A stretch of 64,000 bases of DNA from Chryseobacterium oleae (GCF_900115055.1 NZ_FOVD01000002.1:434001-498000); one strand, 5' to 3'. Counted from the first letter of the stretch, positions 53,384 to 62,653 are shown. A program made the numbers and translations. The notes: generated by a model not told the origin, from the sequence alone.

Positions 53384-54505
53384 TTAGTTGAATAAATCTT
53401 TCACTTTATCAAAGAAAGTTTTTTCCTTTCCGGAAGGTTCTGCAACCATTTCTCCGCTGGACATCTGCTTTTCAAAGAAATCTTTCTGATCTTTTGTCAG
53501 TTTTTGCGGGGTCCATACATTGATGTGGATGAACATATCACCTTTTCCATAGCTGTCGATGCTTGGAAGGCCTTTTCCAGCCAGTCTGAGAATCTTTCCG
53601 GACTGTGTCCCCGGATCAATGGTAATTTTTACTTTACCACCTACCGTAGGCACTTCTTTCTTGGTTCCTAAAGCCGCTTCTGCAAATGAAATATATAATT
53701 CCTGGTGAAGATTGTCACCTTCTCTCTTGATTGTCTTATCTACTTCCTCTTCAATGATCACTAATAAATCACCCGGAATTCCTCCGAATGGCGCATCATT
53801 TCCTTTTCCTCTTACATTCAGCTGGATACCGTCTCTTGCACCCGCCGGAATATTAATTGAGATTTCCTCTTCATCTTTGATCAGTCCCTGTGCATTGGCA
53901 CCTGCTGGAATTTTATCGGCTACTTTACCAATTCCCTGACAAGTTCCACAGGTAGTCTGCGTCTGCATTTGTCCGAACATCGTGTTCATAACCTTTAGCT
54001 GAACACCGGAACCATTACAGGTAGGACAGATTTTTGAAGTGGCACCTTCTGCCATCTTCATTTTTTTTACTTTGATGGTTTTCTGCGTTCCATTCACCAT
54101 TTCCTCAAGGTTCAGCTTGATTCTGATTCTTAAATTAGAACCTTTCACCTGCTGACGTCCTCCTCCGCCGCCGCCAAAACCACCGAAGCCTCCGCCTCCG
54201 AAAATATCTCCAAACTGGCTGAAAATATCTTCCATGTTCATTCCGCCGCCGAAGCCACCGCCTCCGAAGCCACCGTTTCCACCCATTCCTGCATGACCGA
54301 ACTGGTCGTATCTTGCACGTTTCTGGTCGTCGCTCAGTACTTCATACGCTTCTGCAGCTTCCTTAAATTTTTCCTCAGCCTCTTTGTCACCTGGATTTTT
54401 GTCCGGGTGAAATTTGATGGCCATTTTTCGGTATGATTTCTTTATCTCTTCGGCCGATGCAGATTTACTGATCTCAAGAACTTCGTAATAATCTCTTTTT
54501 GACAT
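53384..54505 (-). CDS. dnaJ: Chaperone DnaJ with reduced zinc domain
   Basis: DnaJ delivers unfolded proteins to DnaK and stimulates its ATPase. The J domain holds HPD in [11 protein letters not shown] (about residue 34), followed by a Gly/Phe-rich linker (about 72-118). The Cys-rich domain has only two CxxCxGxG repeats, CPTCNGSG (about 161) and CGTCQGIG (about 187), where canonical DnaJ has four. Spacing matches repeats 2 and 3, so the site formed by repeats 1 and 4 is lost. Substrate-binding domains ([19 protein letters not shown]) and a normal C-terminus follow. grpE is just upstream. Confidence 0.97.
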   Translation of the reverse strand: MSKRDYYEVLEISKSASAEEIKKSYRKMAIKFHPDKNPGDKEAEEKFKEAAEAYEVLSDDQKRARYDQFGHAGMGGNGGFGGGGFGGGMNMEDIFSQFGDIFGGGGFGGFGGGGGGRQQVKGSNLRIRIKLNLEEMVNGTQKTIKVKKMKMAEGATSKICPTCNGSGVQLKVMNTMFGQMQTQTTCGTCQGIGKVADKIPAGANAQGLIKDEEEISINIPAGARDGIQLNVRGKGNDAPFGGIPGDLLVIIEEEVDKTIKREGDNLHQELYISFAEAALGTKKEVPTVGGKVKITIDPGTQSGKILRLAGKGLPSIDSYGKGDMFIHINVWTPQKLTKDQKDFFEKQMSSGEMVAEPSGKEKTFFDKVKDLFN

Positions 54506-54586
54506 AATGCTTATAATTGATTATTGATGACTGATTAATGGTGCAATAATACATCATTTATCAGTCATCATTGATCATTGATATTT

Positions 54587-55123
54587 TTAGTTTCCTGTTA
54601 CTACTTTTGCAAAACGGATCACTTTATCACTTAAAGTATATCCTGTTTCAATAACGTCTACGATTTTGCCTTTTAGATCTTCCGATGGTGCAGGAATCTG
54701 AGTAATCGCCTCGTGGAAGTCTACATTGAATGTATCACCTGCTCTTACTTCCATCGCTTTTAAGCCTTTTTCAGTAAGTCTGTTCTTAAATTTCTGATAG
54801 ATCAGTTCTACACCCTGAAGGTCAGATGAATTTCCGTTTTTAGCAATTTCCTTTAAAGCTCTTTCGAAATCATCCAGAATACCCAGCATAGAAATCATCA
54901 TATCCTGATTGGCATACTGGAAGAATTCCATCTTCTCTTTTGCCGTTCTTTTTTTATAATTTTCGAATTCAGCGTACAATCTGATGTAACGGTCTTTTTC
55001 TCCTGCCAAAAGTTCCTCTGCAGAAGGTGTTGCTGTCACATTTTCCTCAGCTGTCACTTCGTTCTGAACATTGTTTTCTTCCTGATTATTGATGCTTTCT
55101 TCGTTAATATCCTGATTTTCCAT
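54587..55123 (-). CDS. grpE: Nucleotide exchange factor GrpE
   Basis: GrpE releases ADP from DnaK. The 178-residue protein has an acidic disordered N-terminus (about 1-35), a long helix with KDRYIRLYAEFENYKKRTAKE (split as KDRYIRLYAEF and ENYKKRTAKE, about 42-62), LGILDDFERAL (about 76-86), and the C-terminal beta domain with VDFHEAITQIP and IVDVIETGYTLSDKVIRFAKV. The gene lies 81 bases upstream of dnaJ on the same strand, the usual pairing. Confidence 0.96.
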   Translation of the reverse strand: MENQDINEESINNQEENNVQNEVTAEENVTATPSAEELLAGEKDRYIRLYAEFENYKKRTAKEKMEFFQYANQDMMISMLGILDDFERALKEIAKNGNSSDLQGVELIYQKFKNRLTEKGLKAMEVRAGDTFNVDFHEAITQIPAPSEDLKGKIVDVIETGYTLSDKVIRFAKVVTGN

Positions 55124-55250
55124 AATTCAATATTTATTTAAATAATTGTTTGACAAAGAACCTGCCAAATAGAAAATATGGACATTAAGGCAGAAAACGG
55201 AAACAGAAATTGGCTGTGAATGGTCAATTTTGCTGGGAAAACAGCAGGGG

Positions 55251-55519
55251 GATTGTGAAAAGTCAATTTTGCTTTGCAAGTCAATGGTGAATTGTTGTGG
55301 TTAAAAAATTCACGATTGACGACTCATCATTCACTTTATCGTTGTGAAAAGTCAATTTTGGTTTGCAAGTGAATAGTGAATTGCTGTGGTTAAAAAATTA
55401 ACGATTGACAATTGACCATTCACATTCTCGTTGTGAAAAGTCAATTTTGCTTCGCAAGTGAATAGTGAATTGTTGGTACGGAAAAATTCACAATTGACAA
55501 TTCACAATTCACTTTACTG
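55251..55519. repeat. Tandem repeat of about 90 bp, three copies
   Basis: Units start at 55251, 55341 and 55430. Each reads TTGTGAAAAGTCAATTTTG, then TTCGCAAGTGAATAGTGAATTG, split here for length, then GTTAAAAAATT and ACGATTGACAATTGACC with small changes. The unit is the last module of the interspersed repeats. It fills the spacer between grpE and mntH, next to the mntH stop codon. Confidence 0.9.
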
Positions 55520-55535
55520 TTCACGATTCACATTT

Positions 55536-56867
55536 TTATCCGGCAAATGTCTGATACAGCAGATACAGGTTTAATACAATAATCACTATAGAAATAACCC
55601 AGACACTGATTTTTAAAATAGGTTTATTCACGAATTCTCCCATTTTGGCTTTGTCATTGGTGAACATAACCAGAGGAACTACTGCAAAACTAAGCTGCAT
55701 GGACAAAATCACCTGGCTTAAAACCAATAAATCTGTCGTTCCCTGCTCACCGTAAATGATAGCGACAATTAAAGCCGGAATGACAGCAATCAGTCTTGTG
55801 ATTAATCTTCTTAACCATGGTTTTAAACGAATATTTAAGAATCCTTCCATAACGATTTGCCCCGCAAGTGTTCCCGTAAGCGTTGAGTTTTGTCCCGATG
55901 CCAGCAAAGCAATCGCAAAAGCAATACTTGCCATGGAAGCTCCCAGAATAGGAGTCAGCATTTTGTAGGCATCATGAATATCCGCAACATGCTTATTTCC
56001 GGTGGTATGGAAGGTGGCAGCGGCAAGAATAAGAATGGCTGCATTGATGAAGAAAGCCAGCATCAGGGAAACAGTACTGTCCAAAGTGGCGAACTTGATC
56101 GCTTCTTTTTTCCCTTCTCTGTCACGTGGATAATCTCTTGTCTGGACAATACTGCTGTGCAGATACAAGTTGTGAGGCATTACGGTAGCTCCTAAAATTC
56201 CGATAGCAATATAGAGCATTGCCGGGTTTTGAATGATCTCTTTCTGAGGAACCAGTCCTCCAAGAATTTCATTAAAAGCAGGCTGCGAAATCACAATTTC
56301 ATAGATAAAACAGGCCAGAATAATAAAGATAAGTCCGCCTACAATGCTTTCTATCCATCGGAAACCTTTAGCCTGAAGCAAGAGAATAATCAAAACATCG
56401 ACTGTTGTGATGACAATTCCCCAGGTCAGCGGAATGTGGAATAAGAGATTTAAGGCAATGGCAGAACCTATCACCTCCGCGAGATCACAGGCGGCGATGG
56501 CAATTTCACAGAATACCCAAAGGATAAAATTGGTGGTAGGACTGAAGTGGTCACGGCAGGCCTGTGCCAGATCCCTTTCAGCAACAACGCCCAACTTTAC
56601 AGACAGGTGCTGCAAAACCATTGCGAAAATGTTGGAGATAAGAATCACAGAAAGCAGGGTGTACCCGAATTGAGCTCCTCCCGCAATGTCGGTAGCCCAG
56701 TTTCCCGGGTCCATATATCCTACGGCAATCATTAGTCCCGGACCAGCAAATGCAAGATATTTTCTCCAGAAAGAACCTTTTCTAGGGACTTTTATGGAGG
56801 AGTACACCTCTGGTAATGAGTGGGAAGTTTTATCTTTACGCCAGGCGTTATTTAAATTGAAATTCAT
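55536..56867 (-). CDS. mntH: Nramp-family Mn(II)/Fe(II) transporter MntH
   Basis: MntH imports Mn2+ (and Fe2+) with protons. The 443-residue protein shows the metal-site motif DPGNWATDIAGGAQFG in helix 1 (about 52-67) and MPHNLYLHSSIVQTR in helix 6 (about 230), both diagnostic for Nramp, with about 11 hydrophobic helices. An N-terminal cytoplasmic tail of about 30 residues precedes helix 1. An inverted repeat lies just before the start codon, and a TAAATTTG -7 element lies beyond it. Confidence 0.95.
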   Translation of the reverse strand: MNFNLNNAWRKDKTSHSLPEVYSSIKVPRKGSFWRKYLAFAGPGLMIAVGYMDPGNWATDIAGGAQFGYTLLSVILISNIFAMVLQHLSVKLGVVAERDLAQACRDHFSPTTNFILWVFCEIAIAACDLAEVIGSAIALNLLFHIPLTWGIVITTVDVLIILLLQAKGFRWIESIVGGLIFIILACFIYEIVISQPAFNEILGGLVPQKEIIQNPAMLYIAIGILGATVMPHNLYLHSSIVQTRDYPRDREGKKEAIKFATLDSTVSLMLAFFINAAILILAAATFHTTGNKHVADIHDAYKMLTPILGASMASIAFAIALLASGQNSTLTGTLAGQIVMEGFLNIRLKPWLRRLITRLIAVIPALIVAIIYGEQGTTDLLVLSQVILSMQLSFAVVPLVMFTNDKAKMGEFVNKPILKISVWVISIVIIVLNLYLLYQTFAG

Positions 56868-56871
56868 AAAT

Positions 56872-56894
56872 GTTAGAAATGACTAACAAATTTA
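56872..56894 (-). promoter_or_regulatory. mntH -7 element and overlapping inverted repeat (possible operator)
   Basis: On the minus strand TAAATTTG (56894-56887) is an exact -7 element, and GTTAG-N6-CTAAC (56887-56872) follows so that it would cover the transcription start, five bases before the ATG. Position and symmetry suggest a metal-responsive repressor site, perhaps of the MntR/DtxR type. Confidence 0.45.
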
Positions 56895-56925
56895 CTTAAA
56901 TAAATGTAAATACGAAAGTCGGTGA

Positions 56926-56957
56926 CAAAAAAAATCCCGAAAACTAATTTTCGGGAT
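56926..56957 (-). terminator. Terminator of the DUF937-OmpA gene
   Basis: The perfect stem ATCCCGAAAA / TTTTCGGGAT with a CTAA loop is followed on the minus strand by eight T residues, 25 bases past the stop codon. Confidence 0.93.
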
Positions 56958-56981
56958 CCTATTTTTAAAGATTCTAAAGAT

Positions 56982-58283
56982 CTATTTTGCAAATCTTACA
57001 GCCATTTTTCTGTCTGCAGCTCTTTCTGCATCAGAAGCTTTAGCGTCTACTTTAGCAAATTTGCTTCCGTAACCTTCAGCTTCTAAAACCTGAGCTCCAA
57101 CGCCAGCTTTAGCTAGAGCACCTTTGATGTATTCGGCTCTTGCTTTAGATAATTTTACATTGCTTGCCTCATTTCCTGTTTTATCAGTATATCCTCCGAT
57201 TTTAATTTTTGCATCCGGAAACGCTTTTAAAATGGCAACCAGATTGTCAAGCTGTCCCTGAGAACCAGCTTCAAGATCTGTAGAGCTTCCCATTTTGAAG
57301 TTTACATGGTCAAAATCATACCACTTATCTTTTAATGCGGCATCATCAGCTGCATTTTTATAGTCACCGGATTTCAGGAAAGTAATCATCTGATCTTCCA
57401 TACCTCCTTTATAACCTTTCAGCATAACCCCGTTAAGATCGATGTTTTCATCTGTCTTCACTGCAGGTGCTGTAGTTGTAGCAGAGGTATCTGCAGGAGT
57501 TGTGGTAGCTGCTGTATCCGTTTTTGCAGCTGTAGAATCAGTAGTAGTAGTGGTCGTTGTCGTCTGTTTCTTTTCACATTGTTTCCAAAGGAAATAACCC
57601 GCGGCAATTAAAAGTAAAAGCGGAAGCAACCATTTCCAGATTGAACCTCCGCCTTCATTATTATTTCTGTCAGGATTAGTTCCTGCAGCTGTAGTACTTC
57701 TTGTAACTTCTATTTTAGGCTCTTCCGGTCTTGGAGTTGCTTCAGCGTGGGAAGTTGTAGAGCCTCCGCCAAACCAGCTTCCTAAATTCAGAGATGCCAG
57801 AGAAAGTCCTGCGGGAAGAAGTGAAGAAACAATTCCTTTCTGCTCACCCAACAGGTTCGAAATACCTGATTTGTCTAAATTATTATCAGCAGCATATTTT
57901 CCGATAGAACCTACCGTAGCTCCTGTTACTAAATTAAGCAGTGAACTGGAAGAATTATTGCTGATTCCTGCATAGGTAGCAATAGCATTCACTATTCCAC
58001 TGATTTTGTCTCCAAAAATAGAGGTCAGCAATGTAGAAATAACAGGGCTGCTGGATGCACCACCTATTAAATTTCCTAAAATTCCGCTCGACGAGGCATT
58101 GGTAATTGCGTCCAAAACTCCCGGGTTATCGGAATTATTTGCTAATCCTCCTACAACTGCAGGAAGTATACCTCCAATTGCTTTTGAAATACCGGATTCA
58201 CTTTCTCCAAATTGTGAAGCTGCTTGTGAAACCAAAGCGGGACCTAATTGTCCTTTAATTAAATCAATGACATTTAAAGACAT
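56982..58283 (-). CDS. DUF937 (YidB-like) - OmpA fusion protein
   Basis: The 433-residue protein starts with a DUF937 region (about 1-165; small-residue repeats such as GISKAIGGILPAVVGGLANN). One membrane helix follows (about 218-233, KWLLPLLLLIAAGYFLWK), then a linker of about 40 residues rich in Thr and Ala, and a C-terminal OmpA domain (about 315-433) with IKIGGYTDKTGNEASN, LSKARAEYI and the end ADRKMAVRFAK. The OmpA part should bind peptidoglycan in the periplasm while the DUF937 part stays on the other side of the membrane. There is no signal peptide at the N-terminus. The gene has its own terminator. Confidence 0.9.
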   Translation of the reverse strand: MSLNVIDLIKGQLGPALVSQAASQFGESESGISKAIGGILPAVVGGLANNSDNPGVLDAITNASSSGILGNLIGGASSSPVISTLLTSIFGDKISGIVNAIATYAGISNNSSSSLLNLVTGATVGSIGKYAADNNLDKSGISNLLGEQKGIVSSLLPAGLSLASLNLGSWFGGGSTTSHAEATPRPEEPKIEVTRSTTAAGTNPDRNNNEGGGSIWKWLLPLLLLIAAGYFLWKQCEKKQTTTTTTTTDSTAAKTDTAATTTPADTSATTTAPAVKTDENIDLNGVMLKGYKGGMEDQMITFLKSGDYKNAADDAALKDKWYDFDHVNFKMGSSTDLEAGSQGQLDNLVAILKAFPDAKIKIGGYTDKTGNEASNVKLSKARAEYIKGALAKAGVGAQVLEAEGYGSKFAKVDAKASDAERAADRKMAVRFAK

Positions 58284-58402
58284 AATAAATTATTTTTTTA
58301 GATTAATGTTGAATAAATTTAAACAAAAATCTGTCCAAAAGTCACTTTTTTTTGAATATTTATTTAATTTCCCGCCAGGTTTTTGAAAATCAGCAAGGTT
58401 TT

Positions 58403-59878
58403 TTAGTAAGCTTTTGCGAATAATACACGTCTATTAGACGGCTTTCCGCTCACCATAGAAATACCTTCTTCTACATCATCATCCATAGGAATACATCTGA
58501 TGGTAGCCTTCGTTTCATCCTTGATCTGCTCTTCTTCTTCAGCTGTTCCATCCCAATGTGCGTAGATGAACCCACCTTTTTCTTCAAGAACCTTCTTGAA
58601 TTCTTCATAGGTATCCACTCTTGTGATGTTATCTTTTCTGAAGTTGAATGCTTTTTCGTAAAGGTCTTTCTGAATAGTCTGCAATAATTCTTCGATATAA
58701 ACATCCACTCCTTCGATAGAGCGAACTTCTTTTGTTAAATTATCTCTTCTTGCGATTTCAACAGATTTATTTTCAAGATCTCTTGGTCCCATTGCGATTC
58801 TTACAGGAACTCCTTTCAGTTCATATTCTGCAAATTTCCATCCCGGTTTGTTATGGGTATCGTCATCAAATTTTACAGAGATGCCTTTTGCTTTCAATTT
58901 AGCCACGATATCCAGTGCCACTTCGCTGATCTGAGCCAATTGCTCATCTCCCTTAAAGATAGGAACAATCACCACTTGGATTGGAGCCAGAGTAGGAGGA
59001 AGTACCAGTCCGAGATCATCAGAATGTGTCATAATTAATGCTCCCATCAAACGTGTGGAAGTTCCCCATGAGGTTGCCCATGCATGTTCAATCTTACCTT
59101 CTTTATTGGTGAATTTTACATCGAATGCTTTCGCGAAATTCTGACCCAAGAAGTGAGAGGTTCCTGCCTGAAGTGCTTTTCCGTCCTGCATCAATGCTTC
59201 GATACAATAGGTTTCGTCAGCTCCTGCAAATCGTTCAGAAGGCGTTTTTAATCCTTTCACAACCGGCATTGCCATGAACTTTTCTGCAAAATCGGCATAC
59301 ACATCATTCATTTTTTCAGCTTCTTCCACTGCTTCATCTTTGGTAGCATGAGCTGTGTGGCCTTCCTGCCATAAGAATTCTGCCGTTCTTAAGAACAGAC
59401 GGGTTCTCATTTCCCAACGAACAACGTTTGCCCACTGGTTGATTAATATTGGAAGGTCTCTGTAAGACTGAATCCAGTTTTTGTATGTATTCCAGATAAT
59501 TGCTTCAGAAGTAGGACGCACGATAAGCTCTTCTTCCAGTTTAGCATCCGGATCTACAATCAGTTTGTGTGGATTGTCCGGATCTGTTTTTAATCTATAA
59601 TGGGTAACTACTGCACATTCTTTAGCAAAACCTTCTGCATTTTTTTCTTCTGCCTCAAACAGGCTCTTGGGCACAAAAAGCGGGAAATAAGCATTAACGT
59701 GACCTGTTTCTTTGAATCTTTTGTCCATTTCATCACGCATTTTTTCCCAGATTGCATAGCCGTATGGTTTGATCACCATGCATCCTCGCACTCCAGAGTT
59801 TTCAGCTAAGTCAGCTTTTACCACCAACTCATTATACCATTTGCTGTAATCTTCGCTTCTTGAGGTTAATTTTGCCAT
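58403..59878 (-). CDS. proS: Prolyl-tRNA synthetase (eukaryote/archaeal-like short form)
   Basis: ProRS charges tRNA-Pro. The 491-residue protein belongs to the short form without the bacterial editing insertion (class IIa, 'ProS type 3'). Blocks seen are [16 protein letters not shown] (about 29-44), the motif 2 region [21 protein letters not shown] (split as [13 protein letters not shown] and [10 protein letters not shown], about 152-175), motif 3 [22 protein letters not shown] (split as TRLMGALIM and [11 protein letters not shown]) and the anticodon-binding domain with [16 protein letters not shown]. It ends RRVLFAKAY, a C-terminal Tyr typical of this type. Confidence 0.97.
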   Translation of the reverse strand: MAKLTSRSEDYSKWYNELVVKADLAENSGVRGCMVIKPYGYAIWEKMRDEMDKRFKETGHVNAYFPLFVPKSLFEAEEKNAEGFAKECAVVTHYRLKTDPDNPHKLIVDPDAKLEEELIVRPTSEAIIWNTYKNWIQSYRDLPILINQWANVVRWEMRTRLFLRTAEFLWQEGHTAHATKDEAVEEAEKMNDVYADFAEKFMAMPVVKGLKTPSERFAGADETYCIEALMQDGKALQAGTSHFLGQNFAKAFDVKFTNKEGKIEHAWATSWGTSTRLMGALIMTHSDDLGLVLPPTLAPIQVVIVPIFKGDEQLAQISEVALDIVAKLKAKGISVKFDDDTHNKPGWKFAEYELKGVPVRIAMGPRDLENKSVEIARRDNLTKEVRSIEGVDVYIEELLQTIQKDLYEKAFNFRKDNITRVDTYEEFKKVLEEKGGFIYAHWDGTAEEEEQIKDETKATIRCIPMDDDVEEGISMVSGKPSNRRVLFAKAY

Positions 59879-60022
59879 TATTTTTTAAAATTTTTTTAAC
59901 TTTTGTACATTATTGTTATCTAAAAATAAAAATCTATTTTTGATAGATTTATTTACCAGTGTTTTGGTACATTTTTGGTACAGATTGCAAATATAATTTA
60001 AATTAAAAATCTTTACGTTATC
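59879..60022. promoter_or_regulatory. Divergent spacer with proS promoter and a direct repeat
   Basis: The minus strand has a TATATTTG -7 element at 59995-59988, giving proS a leader of about 100 bases. The plus strand holds two copies of TTTTGGTACA (about 59962 and 59973), so the proS leader reads TGTACCAAAA twice. No T-box or terminator is visible. Confidence 0.4.
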
Positions 60023-61147
60023 ATGAAAAGAAATATACATAAAAATTTGCTCGGTCTGTTAAAGTCCAAAGGGATTTTAGCGATATCGGGTGGATTGCTG
60101 CTTGTGTCCTGTGGCGCTCAGATGGGCGGATATACAGAGACCGATGGGGTATACTACGACCCCAATAAAGATACGCTGCCTGAAGGGGTGATCATCAACA
60201 ACGGCGGAAACAGAGTGGGGGAAAACTATGATTATTACCAGGACTCTAATGTGATCCAGAATGCACAGACCAATTCCAGAGAACAGGACAACAGATATGA
60301 TACTTGGAGTGATAACAACTGGAATACCAATGCTACAGACTCAGACTGGGGTGCGTTTGCCGGATCTCAGACCAATTATTATGATAATTCCTGGGGTTCA
60401 CCTTGGGGATGGTATGGTGGTTATAGCCCTAATTGGGGCATGAACCGTGGCTGGGGCTGGGGTGGCTCATTCGGATTTGGATGGGGCGGATCCTTCGGCT
60501 GGGGCTGGGGAGGCTCTATGGGCTGGGGCAGTCCTTACTGGGGATACGGATATTCTCCTTATTGGGGCGGATATTATGACCCGTTCTGGGGTGGCGGTTA
60601 CGGTAACCCATATTGGGGCTGGAACGGCGGCTACTGGGGTAATGGCTACAGACCGATCTACAGAAGAAGTGGCGGTGGCGGATTCAGTAACCCTGGGTTG
60701 ACCAATAATATTTATAGAAACAATACTTATAACGGAGGTTTCAGAAACAGCAACAGTAATGGGATGAATAATTCATCCAATGGCGGCTTCAGAAGCGGAA
60801 GTACAAACGGAGGTTTTAGAAACAGTTCAAATGGAGGCTTTAGAAACAGCAACTCTACTAATAACGGAGGATTCAGACAAGGAAACATGAATGGCGGTTA
60901 CCGAGGAGGACAACAGTCCGGAGGATTCCGTAATTCAAATTCTCAGCCAAGACCTAATTATAATACACAACCAAGCTATAACAATAACAACAACGGAGGA
61001 TTCAGATCCAATGATGGTGGTGGTTTCAGATCTAGTGGAGGTTCTTCCGGTGGAGGTTTTAGAGGTGGAGGTTCTTCAGGTGGTGGAGGCGGTGGCTTCA
61101 GATCATCTGGCGGCGGCGGAGGCGGCGGCTTCAGAGGTGGAAGATAA
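60023..61147 (+). CDS. Gly/Trp/Arg-rich low-complexity lipoprotein
   Basis: This 374-residue protein has a lipoprotein signal ending LLLVSC (Cys about 31). The mature part opens with GYTETDGVYYDPNKDTLPEG (about 36-55). A region of Gly-Trp-Gly repeats follows (about 120-215: GWGWGGSFGFGWGG, SPYWGYGYSPYWGG), then about 150 residues of GGFRNS / GGFRSG repeats ending in poly-Gly with GGGFRGGR. It should sit on a membrane, likely the outer one, as an extended sticky segment. No enzyme motif is visible. The gene is 29 bases upstream of a FadL-family gene, so the two are probably one unit. Function unknown. Confidence 0.8.
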   Translation: MKRNIHKNLLGLLKSKGILAISGGLLLVSCGAQMGGYTETDGVYYDPNKDTLPEGVIINNGGNRVGENYDYYQDSNVIQNAQTNSREQDNRYDTWSDNNWNTNATDSDWGAFAGSQTNYYDNSWGSPWGWYGGYSPNWGMNRGWGWGGSFGFGWGGSFGWGWGGSMGWGSPYWGYGYSPYWGGYYDPFWGGGYGNPYWGWNGGYWGNGYRPIYRRSGGGGFSNPGLTNNIYRNNTYNGGFRNSNSNGMNNSSNGGFRSGSTNGGFRNSSNGGFRNSNSTNNGGFRQGNMNGGYRGGQQSGGFRNSNSQPRPNYNTQPSYNNNNNGGFRSNDGGGFRSSGGSSGGGFRGGGSSGGGGGGFRSSGGGGGGGFRGGR

Positions 61148-61176
61148 TTTCAAACTTAATAACTATTAAATAAATA

Positions 61177-62580
61177 ATGTTAAAAAAATCTTTAGTATTA
61201 ATGAGTGTAGCTGCTGCATTTTATGCGCAGGCTCAGGATGTTTCTATATTAAGAAATACTGTAGATGTTTATTCCAGTACTCCGATGGTGGGTTCGTCAA
61301 AATTCAATGCAATGGCTGGAGCTAACGGAGCATTAGGTGGTGACGCCAATTCCATGCTTACGAACCCTGCAGGTTTGGGAGTTGCCATTTCGGGAGAAGT
61401 TTCCGGAACATTGTCCATCGCAGGAAATAAAAATAAAAGTACGTGGGCCGGATCTACGATTGATTACAGCAAAACGAATACAGATCTTGGAAACGTAGGC
61501 GCTGTGATTACTTTCCCGCTGATGAGTGAAACGGGATGGAAGTTTATCAATATCGGGATCAATTATTCCAATCAGTCATTGGATAATTATGTAGAATCTC
61601 CGGGAAGTGATAACGTGATCAAAGATTTTACCGATAAGAGTTCTTCATTGGCAGGCCATGCTTACAATAGATACGGAAACCTTTCCAAAACCAGTTTTGG
61701 GGTGGGTGCCAATCATAATCATAATATATATGTTGGGGCTGCATTGAACTTTTTCAATGCGTCTATCGACCAATATGATACAGCAGCCTTCAAATCTGTG
61801 GCTGACGGATCTATGGAATATTTCAACAGACAAAATACGCCTATGTTTGAAAGGTCTTCAGGTTTTTCTGCCTCTGTAGGGGTAATTGGAAAGCTGAGTC
61901 CTAATTTCAGAATCGGAGGTGCTATAGAAACACCTACATTCTGGCGTATAGACAGAGATTATAATTTCTATAACGATCCTAACTATGGAGATGGAACAGG
62001 AAGTGAATCCAGAGATCTTACCACACCGCTTAAAGCGACCGTAAGTGCTGCATTCGTTGCCAGCAAAAACTTCTCACTAAATGTAGATTATACATTAGGA
62101 TTGACAAGACCTAAATACACAGTAGTTACAGGTATTGAATCCGAACTGAACAGTTTCTTTAAAGAGAATTACAAGAACGTTTCAGAAGTAAGGATCGGAG
62201 CAGAATACAGAGTGAAGCAGTTCAGACTGAGAGGTGGTTATTCTTATGTGTCCAATCCTTTTGATGCTTTGACGGTGAGCCAGGTAAATCCTGACGCTTC
62301 TACCTCTGACAATTCGTACAGCAATATGATGCTTAACAGCAGAAATCTTGCTTCGTTCGGTATAGGATATGATTTCAAAGCATTTTATATAGACGCATCT
62401 TACCAGTATGTAACGTCTAAATACAGCAATCCTTACCTGAGAGGTATTGAAACAGGAAATCCTGATACAGATACCGCTTACTATTCTCCTAGCAGAATCA
62501 TGTCATCTGATTACTTTGCCGTTTCAGATGTGAAAAATAACAGAAACAACTTCTTTATTACATTAGGCTGGAAGTTCTAA
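61177..62580 (+). CDS. OmpP1/FadL/TodX-family outer-membrane transporter
   Basis: The 467-residue protein has a signal peptide (MLKKSLVLMSVAAAFYAQAQ). The N-terminal hatch-like segment follows with AMAGANGALGGDANSMLTNPAGL (split as AMAGANGALGGDAN and SMLTNPAGLG, about 46-66), the conserved opening of this family. The rest alternates amphipathic beta strands and ends in FITLGWKF with the terminal aromatic of a beta barrel. It probably moves hydrophobic compounds across the outer membrane. It shares a unit with the preceding Gly-rich lipoprotein gene. Confidence 0.9.
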   Translation: MLKKSLVLMSVAAAFYAQAQDVSILRNTVDVYSSTPMVGSSKFNAMAGANGALGGDANSMLTNPAGLGVAISGEVSGTLSIAGNKNKSTWAGSTIDYSKTNTDLGNVGAVITFPLMSETGWKFINIGINYSNQSLDNYVESPGSDNVIKDFTDKSSSLAGHAYNRYGNLSKTSFGVGANHNHNIYVGAALNFFNASIDQYDTAAFKSVADGSMEYFNRQNTPMFERSSGFSASVGVIGKLSPNFRIGGAIETPTFWRIDRDYNFYNDPNYGDGTGSESRDLTTPLKATVSAAFVASKNFSLNVDYTLGLTRPKYTVVTGIESELNSFFKENYKNVSEVRIGAEYRVKQFRLRGGYSYVSNPFDALTVSQVNPDASTSDNSYSNMMLNSRNLASFGIGYDFKAFYIDASYQYVTSKYSNPYLRGIETGNPDTDTAYYSPSRIMSSDYFAVSDVKNNRNNFFITLGWKF

Positions 62581-62614
62581 TTCCAGATCGTGTAGTGAGT
62601 GATTAAATTGAAGG

Positions 62615-62643
62615 CTCCGGATCGTAAGATCCGGAGTTTTTTA
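62615..62643 (+). terminator. Terminator of the FadL-family gene
   Basis: The perfect stem CTCCGGATC / GATCCGGAG with a GTAA loop is followed by six T residues, 34 bases after the stop codon and ahead of the convergent SusD gene. Confidence 0.93.
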
Positions 62644-62653
62644 TTCAATATTG

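Noticed and set aside
55251..55519. CRISPR array
   Set aside because: The 90-bp units are contiguous near-copies without unique spacers, and no cas gene is nearby.
59879..60022. T-box leader for proS (also considered for alaS at 35559-35610)
   Set aside because: No T-box consensus or terminator/anti-terminator pair is visible, and T-boxes are not typical of this phylum.
60447..61169. Alternative frames inside the Gly-rich lipoprotein gene
   Set aside because: GC-rich tandem codons open all frames there; only the frame with the lipoprotein signal makes sense.
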